Part shown: piece after piece, positions 10,593-22,437 of the stretch
Numbering within the stretch: position 1 is the stretch's first letter
Layout: the number at the start of each line of letters is the position of its first letter
Assembly (NCBI GenBank): GCA_039545315.1
Contig: BCIM01000001.1
Span: 1,831,783 to 1,895,782 of the forward strand
Direction of reading: 5' to 3'
Origin: Kondoa malvinella
Lineage: Eukaryota > Basidiomycota > Agaricostilbomycetes > Agaricostilbales > Kondoaceae
DNA length: 64,000 bases
Position numbers and translations under genes: made by a program
The notes under the pieces: model-generated
The model's input: the letters and a program-made list of their open reading frames with translations, nothing else
Told to the model about the DNA's origin: nothing
Database searches by the model: none

Positions 10593-13500
10593 CTAGTTCA
10601 CATTCAAAACAGAAATGTGCTTCTTCTCCAAGAGCACGATCGTATTTGGCTCTGACCAGCAGACCTGGAGAATGCCGCTCGAGTTCCTCTTCTCCTCAAT
10701 CGCAGGCGCCTTTGGTTTGCGCAAATCCCACACTTTCAACCCATTCTCGTCACCCAAAGCGTACATCTTTCCGTCGGGCGAAAAGGTCCCGTTCACGAAA
10801 GAAGATAAGGTGTTTTCTGAATGAAAGCCGAATTTCATGTCGGGTTTGGAATTGGACTCCTTCCGGACGTCGAAGATCACAATCTGCTCTTGACGCAGCA
10901 TGAGTTCAGCTAACAGCATATAGTATTGAACAGGGCTATGGCTTCATCAGGAACAGTCACGGCACGGATAAGAAAGTGCTCACTTGAAACGCAGAGCATT
11001 GATAGCGCCAGTGAGCAGATAAGTCGGCTTGAGGGGATTGTTCATTTTTGGCGGAGTGATGGATTTGCCAGTAAGAGCGGCAGCGTACGTGATGATCTTT
11101 TTGTCCATACCACCAGATACTAGCATTTTATGCGGTGCGCTGTGTGCGAGTGCAGAGATGGCGCTTGAATGGCATGTCTCGATCTTGATTGGCTTGTCTC
11201 GACAAGCGATGTTGAGACCCTCTCCTCTGAGATTCCAGAGGTACAGGGAGCGATCGATGTAGCCACCTGTGATCAAGGGCAAATCCTTTTGCTTCGATCC
11301 TGTTCGTGGTATGGTCAACATTGCCCTGATGCCGCACGACTGGTCGGGTTTAGGTGCAGAGTGGGGCGAAGGTGCCAGACTGAACTTGCCGGCCAGCGTC
11401 TAACAGTACACAATGATCAGCCTGGGTTGTTTTACGCTTAGAGACACACTCACATCCAGACCATTCAAGGCCACAACGCCGACTTGATCTAAAGATTTCC
11501 CTTGCGCTGTCTGCTTATCCACATAGCCAAAGAGCACTGCGCTTGACGACTCGTCATAGCAAGATGTGGGCGAGTCTCTTCGTGTGACACCGCTATCGAA
11601 GATGGACGAAACTGATCTACTGTTCGAATCGAACCGCAGTACATCTCCTTTCATTGTCGAGATGAGGTAGTCGTTGGTCCGAGATGCGGAAAAGATGTGC
11701 CGTGATTTGTTGCGCGGTCCGGTAATGGAACCAATATCGTAGCTGGCAGAGTCTTTGATAGAAAAAAATTGTGTCTTCTTCTGGCTGGGCAGCTTCGGCG
11801 TCGCTCCAGGACTTGGAACATCTTCCTCGTCGGACCGATCGATCCGCAAGACCTTGGGACTGCTTGCGATCGGAGGTGCTGGCTTGGATGCTGATGGCTT
11901 TTGCTGCAGTACACCCTTCCCCTTTGATCGAGACGAGCTATCTGCGCGGTCTGGCATTGACGGCTGTGCTGTCTTGTGTTGCACCGAAGCCGTCTTTTGC
12001 GTAGAAGGACCAGCAGACGGATGCGCGCGAGCCTTGCCAGCTTGCAAAGCCGCCTCCGCTTCCTCTATCTTGGTCGCCAGTGCGATCGACTTCTTGAGCA
12101 GAGCCTGCCTCTCTTGCCGTTGCTCAAGAGTCAAATCGCCACCAAGCCCTTTTCTGATTTCGTCTTCTAAGTCCAGACACTCTTCAACGCGCTTTTTCTC
12201 GGCCTCTAACTTTCTCAATCGTTCTTCCAGTACCGATAACGGGTTGACATCGCTGGGATCGTTGACCGTCTGAGCATTAGAAACATCGATGTCCATTTCG
12301 TGAGCATCGTTGGAAATGTCCAGCGCGGTCATCTTGGCAGCCGCAGATTTAGACACTTACCAAAGTTATCAGCGCCTGTAAATATGTCGTATGACCAGAA
12401 GCTTACCTGCGCTATCCTCTTGCGGCACGGCCTGCTTGACTATCTTGGTCGTGGTTGCTTGCTGTTTGTTTCTCTTCTTTCGCTGATCCTTAGTAAGACC
12501 ATCGTCGCCCACAACGCTTTGCTTTGACTTTTTCTTCTTTTTCTTTGGGGCTTGATCGGTCTCAAGCTGCGCTGGTCGACCAGACTTCTCCTTCGACTTG
12601 CCCTTTGATGCTTTCTTGCCATGCTCGGACGTACCCGAGTCGACAGTCATGATGGAAGCGTCCGACAATGTTCTCTTCTTTCTCGATCGTTCTGAGTCAG
12701 CTGGAGGCAGCTCAAGAGAATGCTTGGATGTAGACGCGATAGGCGGCTGCTGAGCTGACGCAGCAGCGCGGTGGACATGAGCTGAAGTGGAGGCGGCGGA
12801 TGCAGCTTGAGAAGTCGCAGATCTTGGAGGAAGGAGAGCAGGAGATGGTGCTCTAGACGAGTCGGCAGAAGATCTTCTGAGCATAGTGGTCATAGCTGGT
12901 TGCTGGACACGGGATAGAACAGCCAACGAGCTAGCTCCCGCTACGGTTGGTGCTGGTGCAGTTGCTGGCAGACCGCGTGCTGCATCTTGATCGCGAGATG
13001 GAGCAGACGTTAGCTGAGCGGCGATTATTCGATCCTCCTGGTCGGGAATCGGATCTGGATCAGGCGCAGACGGACGAGTAGCTGATATCACAGGTGAACC
13101 ACTTGCGCGAGCAGCAGCCATGTTGTTCACTACAGTTTGGAATGCCGTTTGCGATGCAGCTGCAGGCGTAGAGGTTGTGCCAGAAGCAGTTGGGCGATAA
13201 TTGGTCGGCAGTTGTATTGCTTGAGGCATTTGCAGCTGGCTTGTCGACGACGGAGGAGGGATAACGGAGGCAATCTCTTGTTCTAACGTAGTGAGAGGCG
13301 ACAAAAGTGGAGCGGGAACAAGTGAAGTGGGTCTTTCCATGTAGTTGCGAATGTGAAGCTGATCGCTGAGAATAGAAAATTCAATAACTAGCGTCGTCCT
13401 GCTCAAGTATCAGTACCGCTGCGATTCTCGCACCAGATCACATACCTTTTGCTGGGTTCCACAGGCGACAGAACAAAAGTCCTCGCGAACGACCTTTGCA

Positions 13501-15118
13501 CCTTTCTCATGCCATCCGCTCTCGTGCTCGTCATCTCCGTAAACTCTCCTTGAACAGTGCAGACGATCGGATTTGCCCCATCCACCACCCTCATATTCAA
13601 GAACACCGGAACAGTCCAGGCATCAAAGACGAATTTCCCTCTTTTCGCCTTGAAATCATGCTCTGTAGCTGGAAAATGTCGAAACTTGTTGATGATGCTC
13701 TGTACTTGAACTGAGAGCTCTCCAGAATTGTGCAAGAGGTTTCGTTCATCCTTGATCATCTGACTGATGAACCCATTCTCGACATCTTCTTCATCTGGGT
13801 TGGCCATTTTCCCATTGATCGAATACGAAAAGACGGCACGGGGATCGTAAAAGTCAAACATGGCTCCTCGATTCGCGTCAAAGCGATCAAAGAAGAGTTC
13901 GAGGAATTTGTAGATTTGCGCGCGAAGGAGAAGATTGTCGACTTCTGCGTCTGGTGCCAGAGAGCCTACATCGCCTGTTCGTATGTCCAGAGGATAATTG
14001 ACGGGCAGACGCCGCCTTTGTATTGGTGGTGGAGTAGGTGAACGTTCTGGTAGGCTGGGCTTGATGTCTTCTGCTAAAGTTTGGATTGAGCGGTTGTTGA
14101 CCGGGGAAGGCACTTCTTCTTTGATAGCATGTACTTGTGGTACTCTTTGAGGCTGCTTCGGAGCCGCACTTGAAGGCTGAGGCGTATCGGAAGAGATTTC
14201 CATATCGGAAGAGCCGGATCGACGAACGCCGTTTTGCACTTGGTGAGCTGCTACTACTGCGGGCTGTTTCTGCATCGATCTTGGACCAATCGGGATCTCA
14301 GGTGAGCCAGCAATGGCCGACACGCTAGGTCGAGGTATTGAAGTCGAAGGTCTGCTGATCGGCCGCAAAGCAAGTTCATCATCTGACAGCTCTTCGCCAG
14401 GCGCGGCCATAGGAAAGTCGTCTAACTGAGATGGACTGAAAGGAGTGCTCGACAATGGTAATCGACTTGGTCCAGCTTGCGGATGGGGAGGCGAGACAGG
14501 CGCAGGACCGCTGGACGATGGATTGCGATAGACAGGCGGAGAATGTACTCTAGGTGGTTGAGTTTGCGGCTTTTCGGGCGAAACAGACTCTTCTTTGAAA
14601 AGGGCAAAGCTGTTCTTGGGTGCTGGAGCTTGAGTAGCTGGAAAAGGTTGTCTTGGACTCGAAGCTTCTGATCTTCTGTCATCTCTACGAGGAGAATGCA
14701 CAATTTGAGGAGGAGGAGAAGGACTGCGATAGCGAGGTGGGCTAGGTCGACGAGGAGGAGGACTAGCTCTGCGAGCAGGATTGGGCCCAGTAGGGATGTA
14801 TCTCGGCGAATTTGGGTCGTTCAACGATTGAGTAGGCCTCCCTCGATCCGCTATGAAAGGAGCTGGTCTGTTGCGAGGGGCAGTAGGGACGGGAGGGTAT
14901 CTGCTTCTTTCGTCATAGCGTCTTTCAGGCGAGGGTTCACGGCGAATCGACTGCTGAGAGTATCTGTTACGGTTGTAGTGTCGATTCGAAGGCCCACCAC
15001 GACCTCTGGGAGCTGAACTGCGCACTGATGGAGGCTCTTCTCGCCTGCGTTGCCTGAAGCTCGAGCCGTCTAGATTTGGCTGAAAGTCTTCACCACGAGG
15101 TAGATTCCGCCAAGCCAT
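10593..15118 (-). CDS. Large protein with NTF2-like domain and C-terminal WD40 repeats (fusion model)
   Basis: The first exon begins MAWRNLPRGEDFQP and encodes an Arg/Ser/Pro-rich disordered region. Then comes an NTF2-like domain resembling that of Mex67/NXF mRNA-export factors (FLELFFDRFDANRGAMFDFY, RSFARTFVLSPVEPSKR, SDQLHIRNYMERP), but no RRM or LRR precedes it. An Ala/Pro/Ser-rich linker and a Lys-rich patch follow. A 51-nt intron (12356-12406, donor GTAAGC, CTGATAAC branch-like site, acceptor GGTAAG) joins this in frame to a coiled coil (LEERLRKLEAEKKRVEE) and WD40-like repeats (LITGGYIDRSLYLWNLR, SPDGKMYALGDENGLKVWDL). Without that intron the two parts are separate ORFs whose TGA and ATG overlap at 12329-12332. 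One gene is the simpler reading. The exact role is unknown. Confidence 0.65.
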
Positions 15119-15424
15119 GCAAAGGTATACGCCAGCTTAGACTGTTGAAAGGGTATATTGGGGCTTGGATCGCCTGAGGGCAGAAAGAGAGATATTTGAC
15201 ACAGAGCAAGGCGGGCAGGCTTAAGTTAAGTTTAAGTGAATTAACCCTGTCGCATTGCCAAAGCCTTGTCTTCCATCCGCGCAGTGCAAATATACAGGTG
15301 AGCTCAGTTCTAGCGTATGCAGCTCTGCATACAGAGTCTATCGTTGAGCCAAAGTCTGATCGGAATTCTTTAGAAGACACCTTCTGCTGATTCAAATTTC
15401 AAAACAACGCGAAATCTTGCAAAC
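15119..15424. promoter_or_regulatory. Divergent promoter region between the NTF2/WD40 gene and CKS1
   Basis: This 306-bp non-coding stretch separates two divergent starts. I see no strong TATA box or repeat; short AT-rich segments occur around 15225-15245. Confidence 0.35.
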
Positions 15425-16174
15425 ATGGTAAAGTCGATGCAATCCAGCGAATACGTATGTCCGAGCTGTGCTACTCCCTGTATACGCTCATCTGACGGTA
15501 CTACGCGCTCTATAGCAAGGGCTGATCGAAAAGATTCATTATAGCGAGTTTGTCAACTTTACGCGTTTGAATCTGTTGATCGCTGCTGATATTCTCTTAT
15601 AAGACGATACTGTGACGATGCGAACCATGAATTTCGACACGCAAGTGTATCTTGTACTATTTGCATGATCCTTGGCTGATGTTTGAGCTCGACAGGTCAT
15701 CCTGCCTAGTCAGTCTGCTTACAGCACTCTATCGCTATACTGACTTTCCCCTTAGAGCAAATGTTAGACTACCTCCCTGTAAGTCACTGCATCTTGTGCA
15801 ACCTCGAGCTAACGAGTCTGTCAAGAAAACCTACTTCCAGTCAGACAAGAAGACGCTCCGATTGCTTGCAGAGGATGAATGGAGGAGTGAGTATTCACAT
15901 CAGATCGTCATCACAATGCTGACTGTCTGCTAGATATGGGCATTGTACAGGTCAGTCATCTTTTGACAAATTGCAGGACGCGCTTACCGGTACAATCAGT
16001 CACTCGGATGGGAGCGTAAGTCCAGGTTGTCAGCTTCTGAGATATCACTGATTGACTGCCTCTTTCTGCAGATTGTAGGCGCTTTCTATTCATGTTTAGC
16101 AGGATCTGACGACGCGGGTAGACGAAGTCCACGCACCAGAACCCAACATTCTCATCTTCAGAAGAGACCGATAG
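15425..16174 (+). CDS. CKS1: Cyclin-dependent kinase regulatory subunit Cks1/Suc1
   Basis: Cks1 is the small phospho-adaptor of cyclin-dependent kinases in the cell cycle. The 89-residue protein is spread over ten exons: 15425-15454, 15516-15547, 15604-15640, 15696-15708, 15756-15778, 15841-15886, 15934-15950, 16000-16015, 16072-16074 and 16122-16174. Splicing gives the family pattern IHYSERYCDDANHEFRHVIL, then PKQMLDYLP, LAEDEWRNMGIVQSLGWEHY and EVHAPEPNILIFRRDR. The phosphate-binding Arg/Trp residues and the HxPEPH-type hinge (here HAPEPN) are recognisable. The fourth exon is entered through a GC-AG intron (15641-15695, donor GCAAGT). The ninth exon is only 3 nt. Exon lengths sum to 270 nt, a multiple of three. 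Confidence 0.92.
16072..16074 (+). other. CKS1: Three-nucleotide microexon of CKS1 (ATT)
   Basis: The trinucleotide ATT lies between a canonical acceptor (TTTCTGCAG) and a canonical donor (GTAGGC). Included, it turns WEH-EVHAPEP into WEHYEVHAPEP, restoring the Tyr that Cks proteins have at this place. The flanking introns would be 56 and 47 nt, normal for this genome. Skipping it leaves the frame intact but drops one residue. Confidence 0.7.
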
Positions 16175-16350
16175 GTAACAACGAACGGGAATCATTAGGT
16201 TATAGTAAACATGAACAGCATATTTCGGCATTGCATTTTCATACATTTGGGGTTTTGTGAACAAATTTTTGACCTTTTTGACTATTTCACACTTGTGATA
16301 CTGAAGACCGATAGATATTGACAAGACTTGCTTTGTTTGACCACTGTCAC

Positions 16351-18460
16351 TTAGTTGCACTCGAAAGAATCGGCCTTGTCTTGGTCTCCACCAATATATT
16401 TGGCGTTCTTTGGGTACTACGATCGGAGTCAAATTCGTGCAAGGTTATCCGAGCTGATGTACTCACGACGCAGAGCGGTCTGGTAAAGTTGACACCGTTT
16501 GCAGATAGGTCGCTATTGTAGCTAGCAGCGATAAGCTTTTCAGGTACTCGGCCCTCTTCGTACCACTTGAGCAGAGCAGTGGTGATATCTGTAAATCATA
16601 TGGAGCATCAGGCTCGTGCCAAGCGGACTGTGACCGAGACGGACCATATTCTGCCGTATATTCAATAGGCGGATTGTTTCGAGCAGTCTGACCAGAGGCA
16701 CCGAAGCCAGTCGCGCCAAGACCTAATCCTTATCAGTCGGATCCTCGTACATGCAAATCGGACTCACCTCCACTGCAGTGCCCCATTCCGGGTACTTCAT
16801 ACAATCTGAAGAAGTCATCGATCTCACCGCCGTAATAGTCTGCGACTGAGTTGCGGTAGGTGCGGGAATTGCCAGGCGAGATCGAAGTGTCCTCTAGCCC
16901 GACATACATCATGACTTTGCCGCCCTTTGCCTTGAATGCGTCGAGGTTTGGCTTGATGGTCTGCAAAGGCGTTAGGCAATTGAGGTCAGACAGTAGGTTA
17001 CATACGTTGATCGATCCCGGGTTGATTCGGTCTGCCATCTGCACTGATTGGTAGCTGTAGTCAGGCGGTGACCATGTAGTATCGCTATAGATGTTCATAA
17101 GTACGTCAACTGGCTTGAAACATAGACGACCCTTACTTGTAGATCATGTTCTGGAAGAAGCTGACGGAAAGAGGGCTAGCTTCAGCGCCGAGCAGCCTCT
17201 GGAAGCCCAGTTCACTACCAGGCAGCATCGAGGTGAAGATGAATTCGTTGCCCTCGTAGTAGTCTGCATAGACTAGCTTGACAGCATTAAGCTGAGCCGG
17301 CGTGAGACAGCCAGAAGTCTGTTTGGCACCACAAGATAGACCTTCGAGGTTGAGTTTCTTCCTGCAGAACGATTTAGCCATTTTGTCTCGCTAGTGTTGC
17401 TCCACTTACAAGCATTCGTACGGGTAGCTAACGATGCTGTCCTTGACGCCATCAATTTCATCACACTGTTCAAGTACGACCTGATTGACGAGAGCCCAAT
17501 CTGCCGGTGAGACCCATCGGTCAGATGTGCTGGGCCGAATGATCTCGCCAACATGGATGCTCCATGCCTGAAATCAGAAGCTTATTGAGATACTTTTCAA
17601 TCCACTTAAGCTTGTACTGACCTGTAGATGAGTCATCCAGTTCGCCGGCGAGCCGATGATGACAGAGTCAAAGTCTTCAGGGAATTCTTGCGCAGCTTTC
17701 AGACCTTGTCGTCCAGCTGTAGAGCATCCAGACCAGATAGCCGTCTTCTGCTCGCGTCCATAGTATGCTTTGATGACATGCTTGGTGCTCAGGGTGGAAA
17801 CATGATAGGCGCGGTAAGCGTGATCGATTATGGCATCCTGTGTGAAGAATCGATATGGGGCTGAAATGAACCTGAGGTATTGCTCACATCGTTGTTCAGA
17901 GCCCAACTAGCATCAAGACTGGTGCTGTTGTGTCCAGAGTTGGAACTGACTGCGGAGATGTGAGATTAGCCAGCGATCTTCGAAGCGACTTACAGCCCGC
18001 AAAGCCGCGATTGACGGCAACGAACGCAAGGTCTTGATAGTTGACACCTCCATTCCCTGTGCAAGAGTCGCTCAGTACTGGATGGCTAATAGAGCACAGC
18101 GATTTACATCCTCCGTTCTGCAAGGGGCGGATCAATCTCAAGCTTTACCAGAATGACAGGACTGCTCACGCCCATTCCAACCATTCGGTCGTTCCATGCA
18201 TCTGGCAGCCAGACTTCAGTCACGGCGTAAGACCCGCTATCTTCATTGGTCGTGATGCGCAGCTCGAGACGACAGAAAGCAGGAAGGCTAGAATTTGTGA
18301 CGGAGTTGGCAAGGCTAGTGACGTTGACCAGATCTCCTGCGTTGTAGTAGGTCGCTGCTACTAGTTTCGCTCGATCGTCAACATCTTGGAAGCTTTCACA
18401 CTGCTGCTGCCAAGCCACAGCGCAGCCGGCTAGAGCTAGGAAAGCTAGCATTCGAGGCAT
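16351..18460 (-). CDS. Secreted tannase / feruloyl esterase family protein
   Basis: These enzymes hydrolyse ester bonds of tannins or of feruloylated plant polysaccharides outside the cell. A signal peptide (MPRMLAFLALAGCAVA) is followed by an alpha/beta-hydrolase fold. The nucleophile elbow is GCSTAGRQG (usual GCSTGGRQG). Other family blocks are YYGREQKTAIWSGC, EFPEDFDSVIIGSPANW, YVGLEDTSISPGNS and YEVPGMGHCSGG, the last holding the catalytic His. Downstream exons read ALLKWYEEGRVPEKLIAASY, NGVNFTRPLCVYPKNAKY and IGGDQDKADSFECN, the normal C-terminus, so the gene is complete. It is convergent with CKS1. The substrate (gallate or ferulate esters) cannot be told from sequence. Confidence 0.9.
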
Positions 18461-19057
18461 CTTGTTGTATTGTATGCTTTAAGACACCAGGCTAGTGACG
18501 AAATCGTTGAGATTCTCGGACACAAAAGAAAGATGCAAGCAGGGAGAGAGTACTCAGACAGAGAGCCCCAGATGTGCGGAGACGGACAGCGCGGAGCGGC
18601 AGTTGATATTTTGCCTGCACTAGCGCGTCTGTAGAACTTTATTGCGAATGGAGATTATGCAGGATGATTAGAAGGCCCGGCCGATTGCACTACAGAAGTC
18701 AAATGGTAGAGCATCTGCAGTGCCGAGAGTCTGTGTTGAAGCGCGCGCAGTGCATGCTCAATATCCAAATTGTCGTCGAACAGGACAACCAGTTACTAAA
18801 CGAAGAGGTAATTCTGCGGAACTTCTGCAAAGCCTGCAGTAGCACTATCCACTGGGTGAAATGCAAAGCCATTCCCTGCTCTGTGTGCTGTGACAACAGA
18901 CACTTGACCGATATCAGTCTAGGGCATGTCAAAACGAGATTCGACTTACCGCTTGAAAGGATCCGTATGCGAACAGAGCGGCCAGTAGGTCACGAAGCTT
19001 ATCAGATGAATCTGATAGAGACGGCCTCCGTAAAGAGCCTTTGACAATGACTCCTCT
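18461..19057. other. Non-coding stretch upstream of the tannase gene
   Basis: About 600 bp lie between the tannase start and the recyclin stop, both on the minus strand, so this should contain the tannase promoter. A plus-strand ORF at 18664-19044 is open but resembles no family and I do not call it. A TGGTAGAGCA sequence near 18702 recalls a tRNA A box, but no fitting T arm follows. Confidence 0.35.
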
Positions 19058-22000
19058 TCACATGATTCGACAGTCTTCCGTGCTCAGCCCATCTACGGAA
19101 GTTTGTCAGGCATGTCCTATACATGAGGAAGCAGACGTACATAAAGCTTTGTCGACTTCCTTCTCTTTGAGCCGCCAGTCAGTCCGCCTCTGCAGCAGCT
19201 CATATGCACTAAACTCAACGTCAGTCTGAATTAGAAATGTCAAGATGAAGGCTCACTCTTCGCTACGCATAGTACCCTCGTATCTCTGCACGTCCTTGAC
19301 CAATGCAGCCAAGTCTTTCGGCTTTTCGACAATGTACAAATTACAGATCATCTTGAGTGCAGTAAAGTATGGCGTGATTGTTGCTTGTCGAAGGGAGACG
19401 ATGAACGCATGATAGGCGTTGATGTCGCTTATCACTTGTAGACCACCATCTGGCGAAATCATCGACCGTTTTAGGTGCTTCAAAATGATCCTGTTGAGTA
19501 GTCAGCAAAGGCACTGTGATTTACTGAGCAGACATACCCATGCAGACGCAAACCGATTTCGACATAGAAGACCTCGAGAATCTGCTTGTCCGTGTTGCCC
19601 TTCAGCATATCACAATGCGTCTTCAAACATTGCACTACTGCTACACAAGCCGGTGTAGGCTGCAAATCCATGCTCGCGATATCGTCGGGGCAGTAGTCTG
19701 TTGGGGATTGTTTTGTCACGAGCAGATGCTCGGCTTGAGTCATGAGAAGTTGGACACCGGTATTGAGACCGCTCGCTACCGAGTCGTCTAGAGCACCTTC
19801 AAAGCGTTTCTTTTCTCGCACAACGATGTTCAGAAAGTCGGTCCGATCAATGAAAGAAGCCTGAATCGTAATCAGTATACAGGGTGCCGAACTTTGATGA
19901 AAACTCACCATCTCTTTTTCGTAAAAGACCTGTATCATTTGCCCTATGGTGTCGCCAATATGCACAAGCTCGAAGAATTGGACCAAAGGAGCTACGTTCC
20001 GCTCTTCCTCATGCTCTGCAGGCTGGTACGATGCCATCTGCGAGATCGCTCTGTAGGCCTCATCAGCTCATACTCACGTCGATTCATCGTCGACCTACTT
20101 CTGGAAACCTGGTACGACATGTCTTTCTGATAATGTCTGCAAGAGTACGATAAAGACTTCTTCTATCGTATCCCGGACTTTGGTACCATAGCTGCCAGGG
20201 TAGCCAGCGAAAGTCTGGACTCGCTTCAAAACATTGCGATCCGCCGAAATGAGCTGTAGCGCGACGTCGAGTGATAGCAGTAGCTGTAAGCTGGCGAACT
20301 GGTCTGACGAAGCTTTCCCTGCCGGAACTTGAGCTTCTAGGGAAATCCGATTTGGCTTATTTGACCAGCCGTTTTCTTGATCAAAATCGACAACTTCTTC
20401 ATCTACTGAGGCTGGTATCACTTTCATGGTCGCTGCAGGAGAAGCTTGGCCGACACCAACGAGACCACCTAGCGATTGAACAGCAGAGAAAGTACCGGCT
20501 GTCACAGCTGTGAAAGAATAGGCGACTGTCTTGGGAACGATAGTGACTGGCATGAGAAGAGCTTTTCCAAAGCTTGCCATCACGTTTCGTTTGACCGCCG
20601 CTGGGTTTGCAGAGTTCAAAAAGGTGCCAGCCGAAAGACTGGGATCGTCTTTCGCCAGCTTGTCGTTGAATTCTTTACAGGCCTCTTCTAATTGCGAACG
20701 AACCCAATCTTGCTCTTCTTGTAGATAGTCGTCCATGTGGATCTCAAACATTCGGAAAACGACATCTTCAGCTTGGTGCCTTGTTATCAGCTTTGCTTCT
20801 GGTTCTATTGCTAAGAGGCAAGGAACGAGACGCGAGACTTGAGCGAATGTTGCAGCTGTAGCGAGCAAGAAGAGAGGATTTGTGAGCGACTGAGCAGCTG
20901 AAAGTAGCGGAGTGATGTATTCCGATATCTGTCGACAGCCTCAGCATGTGTCTCCTAAGCGCCATCACTACTGACCACATCCACCGCTATCCTTTCTGCG
21001 AAATCCAACAACACACCGCTATCCTTCGGGAATACCTTCGCGATCACTTCACCTTCCTTCTTGACCACATCGAGCACAAAAGCCATATATTTGTCCATTG
21101 CCGCAAAATCAATCCCATCTACCATTTCACCAGTATTGCTGTCGGGATTAGCGACCTTGACTAAATTCTTGAGCGGGTTATGCGATTGGTCATAAAAGAT
21201 TTCGCGTCTGTTGACAAACACTTGAACGATGTTCTTGTTGCTCGCGCCTGTTATGCTATGGAGTGCATTTGTTGAAGTAGTTGCTGTAGTCGGTAAAGCC
21301 CATGCAACGCTCGCACATCGCTTCATTGCCTCTAGGTCATTCCGGATGTCGGCCTTTTCGAATTCTGCCAATATAGCGCCTTCGAAGAAGTCTGTGGCAC
21401 TTTCTAAGTTGCGTTTGTAGATATTGAGAGTGGTATTGGATCGCGTTGGTGCGACGGATTGGTTGAGAAGTTTGGTGAGGGATGAAAGTAGCCGAGCTCG
21501 ATTCAGCTGAGATAGCGAGGTTTGGGTGAAGAGCAGTGAAGAGGTCGTGTGTATTTGTAGAGAAAGATAGTACGGTATGAGGGTCGCATAAGCCTTGATG
21601 AAGGTCTCCCTTGCGCCTTCTCCCGCTAGATTTGCAGTTGGTTTTGGTGTCGCACTCCGCTTGAGGTCCTCAGCCTTGTGAATGCCGATATCCTCTCCTC
21701 CATCATCGTCGAATGAGAGCAAGTCGTTGACTGGTTTAGCTTTCTTCGCATGATCGTCAAACAGATTAAAGGATCCACCATTGGCCGTTGGTGTAGTCAC
21801 AAAGTCACCAAAGTCATCTTCTGCGGCTGTGAACAGGACATCTTGCTTCTTTGGCTCTTTGCTGATGGAATTACGCGAAGGTCCAGCCTGTGAAGCGGCA
21901 GTTTGACCGTTGGCTTGAATTGCTTGAGGTTTCTTGACATCAAAGTCGAGCAAACGGAGCTTCGCAGTCCATACTGCATCGTCTTTTGCAAGGATATTGA

Positions 22001-22178
22001 GTCTTCTCGAGGTCAGACAGAGCGACCGCACGTCAGGTAGAGTCGCATAAGACAAGATCAACAGCATGGCAGATTCGGGTAGGCGACCCAGCATACGCGT
22101 TTCGCCGCTGGAGGCCACAGTAGGCGTCAAAAGAGACCATCTTGAGTGCTTGGCCGCGGCCGGAGCTCCCTTGGCCAT
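19058..22178 (-). CDS. RCY1: Recyclin-like F-box protein (endocytic recycling / exocytosis)
   Basis: Recyclin-1 and S. pombe Pof6 couple an N-terminal F-box to a Sec10-like exocyst region and act in membrane recycling and septation. The F-box is seen at about residues 30-75 (MLGRLPESAMLLILSYATLP and LCLTSRRLNILA). A disordered acidic linker follows (ISKEPKKQDVLF, DLLSFDDDGGED). The rest is helical Sec10-like sequence, with HMDDYLQEEQDWVRSQLEEA, YEKEMASFIDRTDFLNIVV and LNTGVQLLMTQAEHLL. The last exon is tiny and ends YGLSTEDCRIM. The start MAKGAPAAAKHSRW is the first ATG after the divergent promoter shared with the KRE6-like gene. Confidence 0.88.
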
Positions 22179-22437
22179 CGTCGTGTTATGCTGATCTGCA
22201 TATTTCTCCGTTTCTTGCTCCTGAACGGTGTCTGACAGTCTGAAGAGTGTTGCTCTGCGTGATTCTATGTCTAGCGTTCACCGAATCACGCCTCAACGGC
22301 CATAGCTTGCCTTGGAATTGGACATCTCTGAAGCTGTTTACAAAGGGAAGGCTCACTCTGTCACCTTCTGGTCATGCTTTCCTTGCCTCTTTCTGTCTCT
22401 CTCTCTACTCTACCACCTCGTTTGTCTTGTTTCTGCC

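Noticed and set aside
11755..12273. Long plus-strand ORF (172 codons) inside the WD40 region
   Set aside because: It is opposite a region with coherent coiled-coil coding sequence on the minus strand; its own translation is Ser/Cys-rich without family resemblance.
12329..12332. ATGA stop/start overlap suggesting bacterial-style translational coupling between two ORFs
   Set aside because: A 51-nt intron just upstream removes the stop and fuses the ORFs in frame, which is the simpler explanation in this intron-rich genome.
13496..14328. Plus-strand ORFs across the NTF2 exon
   Set aside because: The minus strand carries a clear NTF2-like domain; the plus frames are shadows.
18690..18770. tRNA-like sequence containing TGGTAGAGCA
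   Set aside because: The A-box-like string is not followed by a B box (GGTTCRANYCC), and the T stem does not pair.
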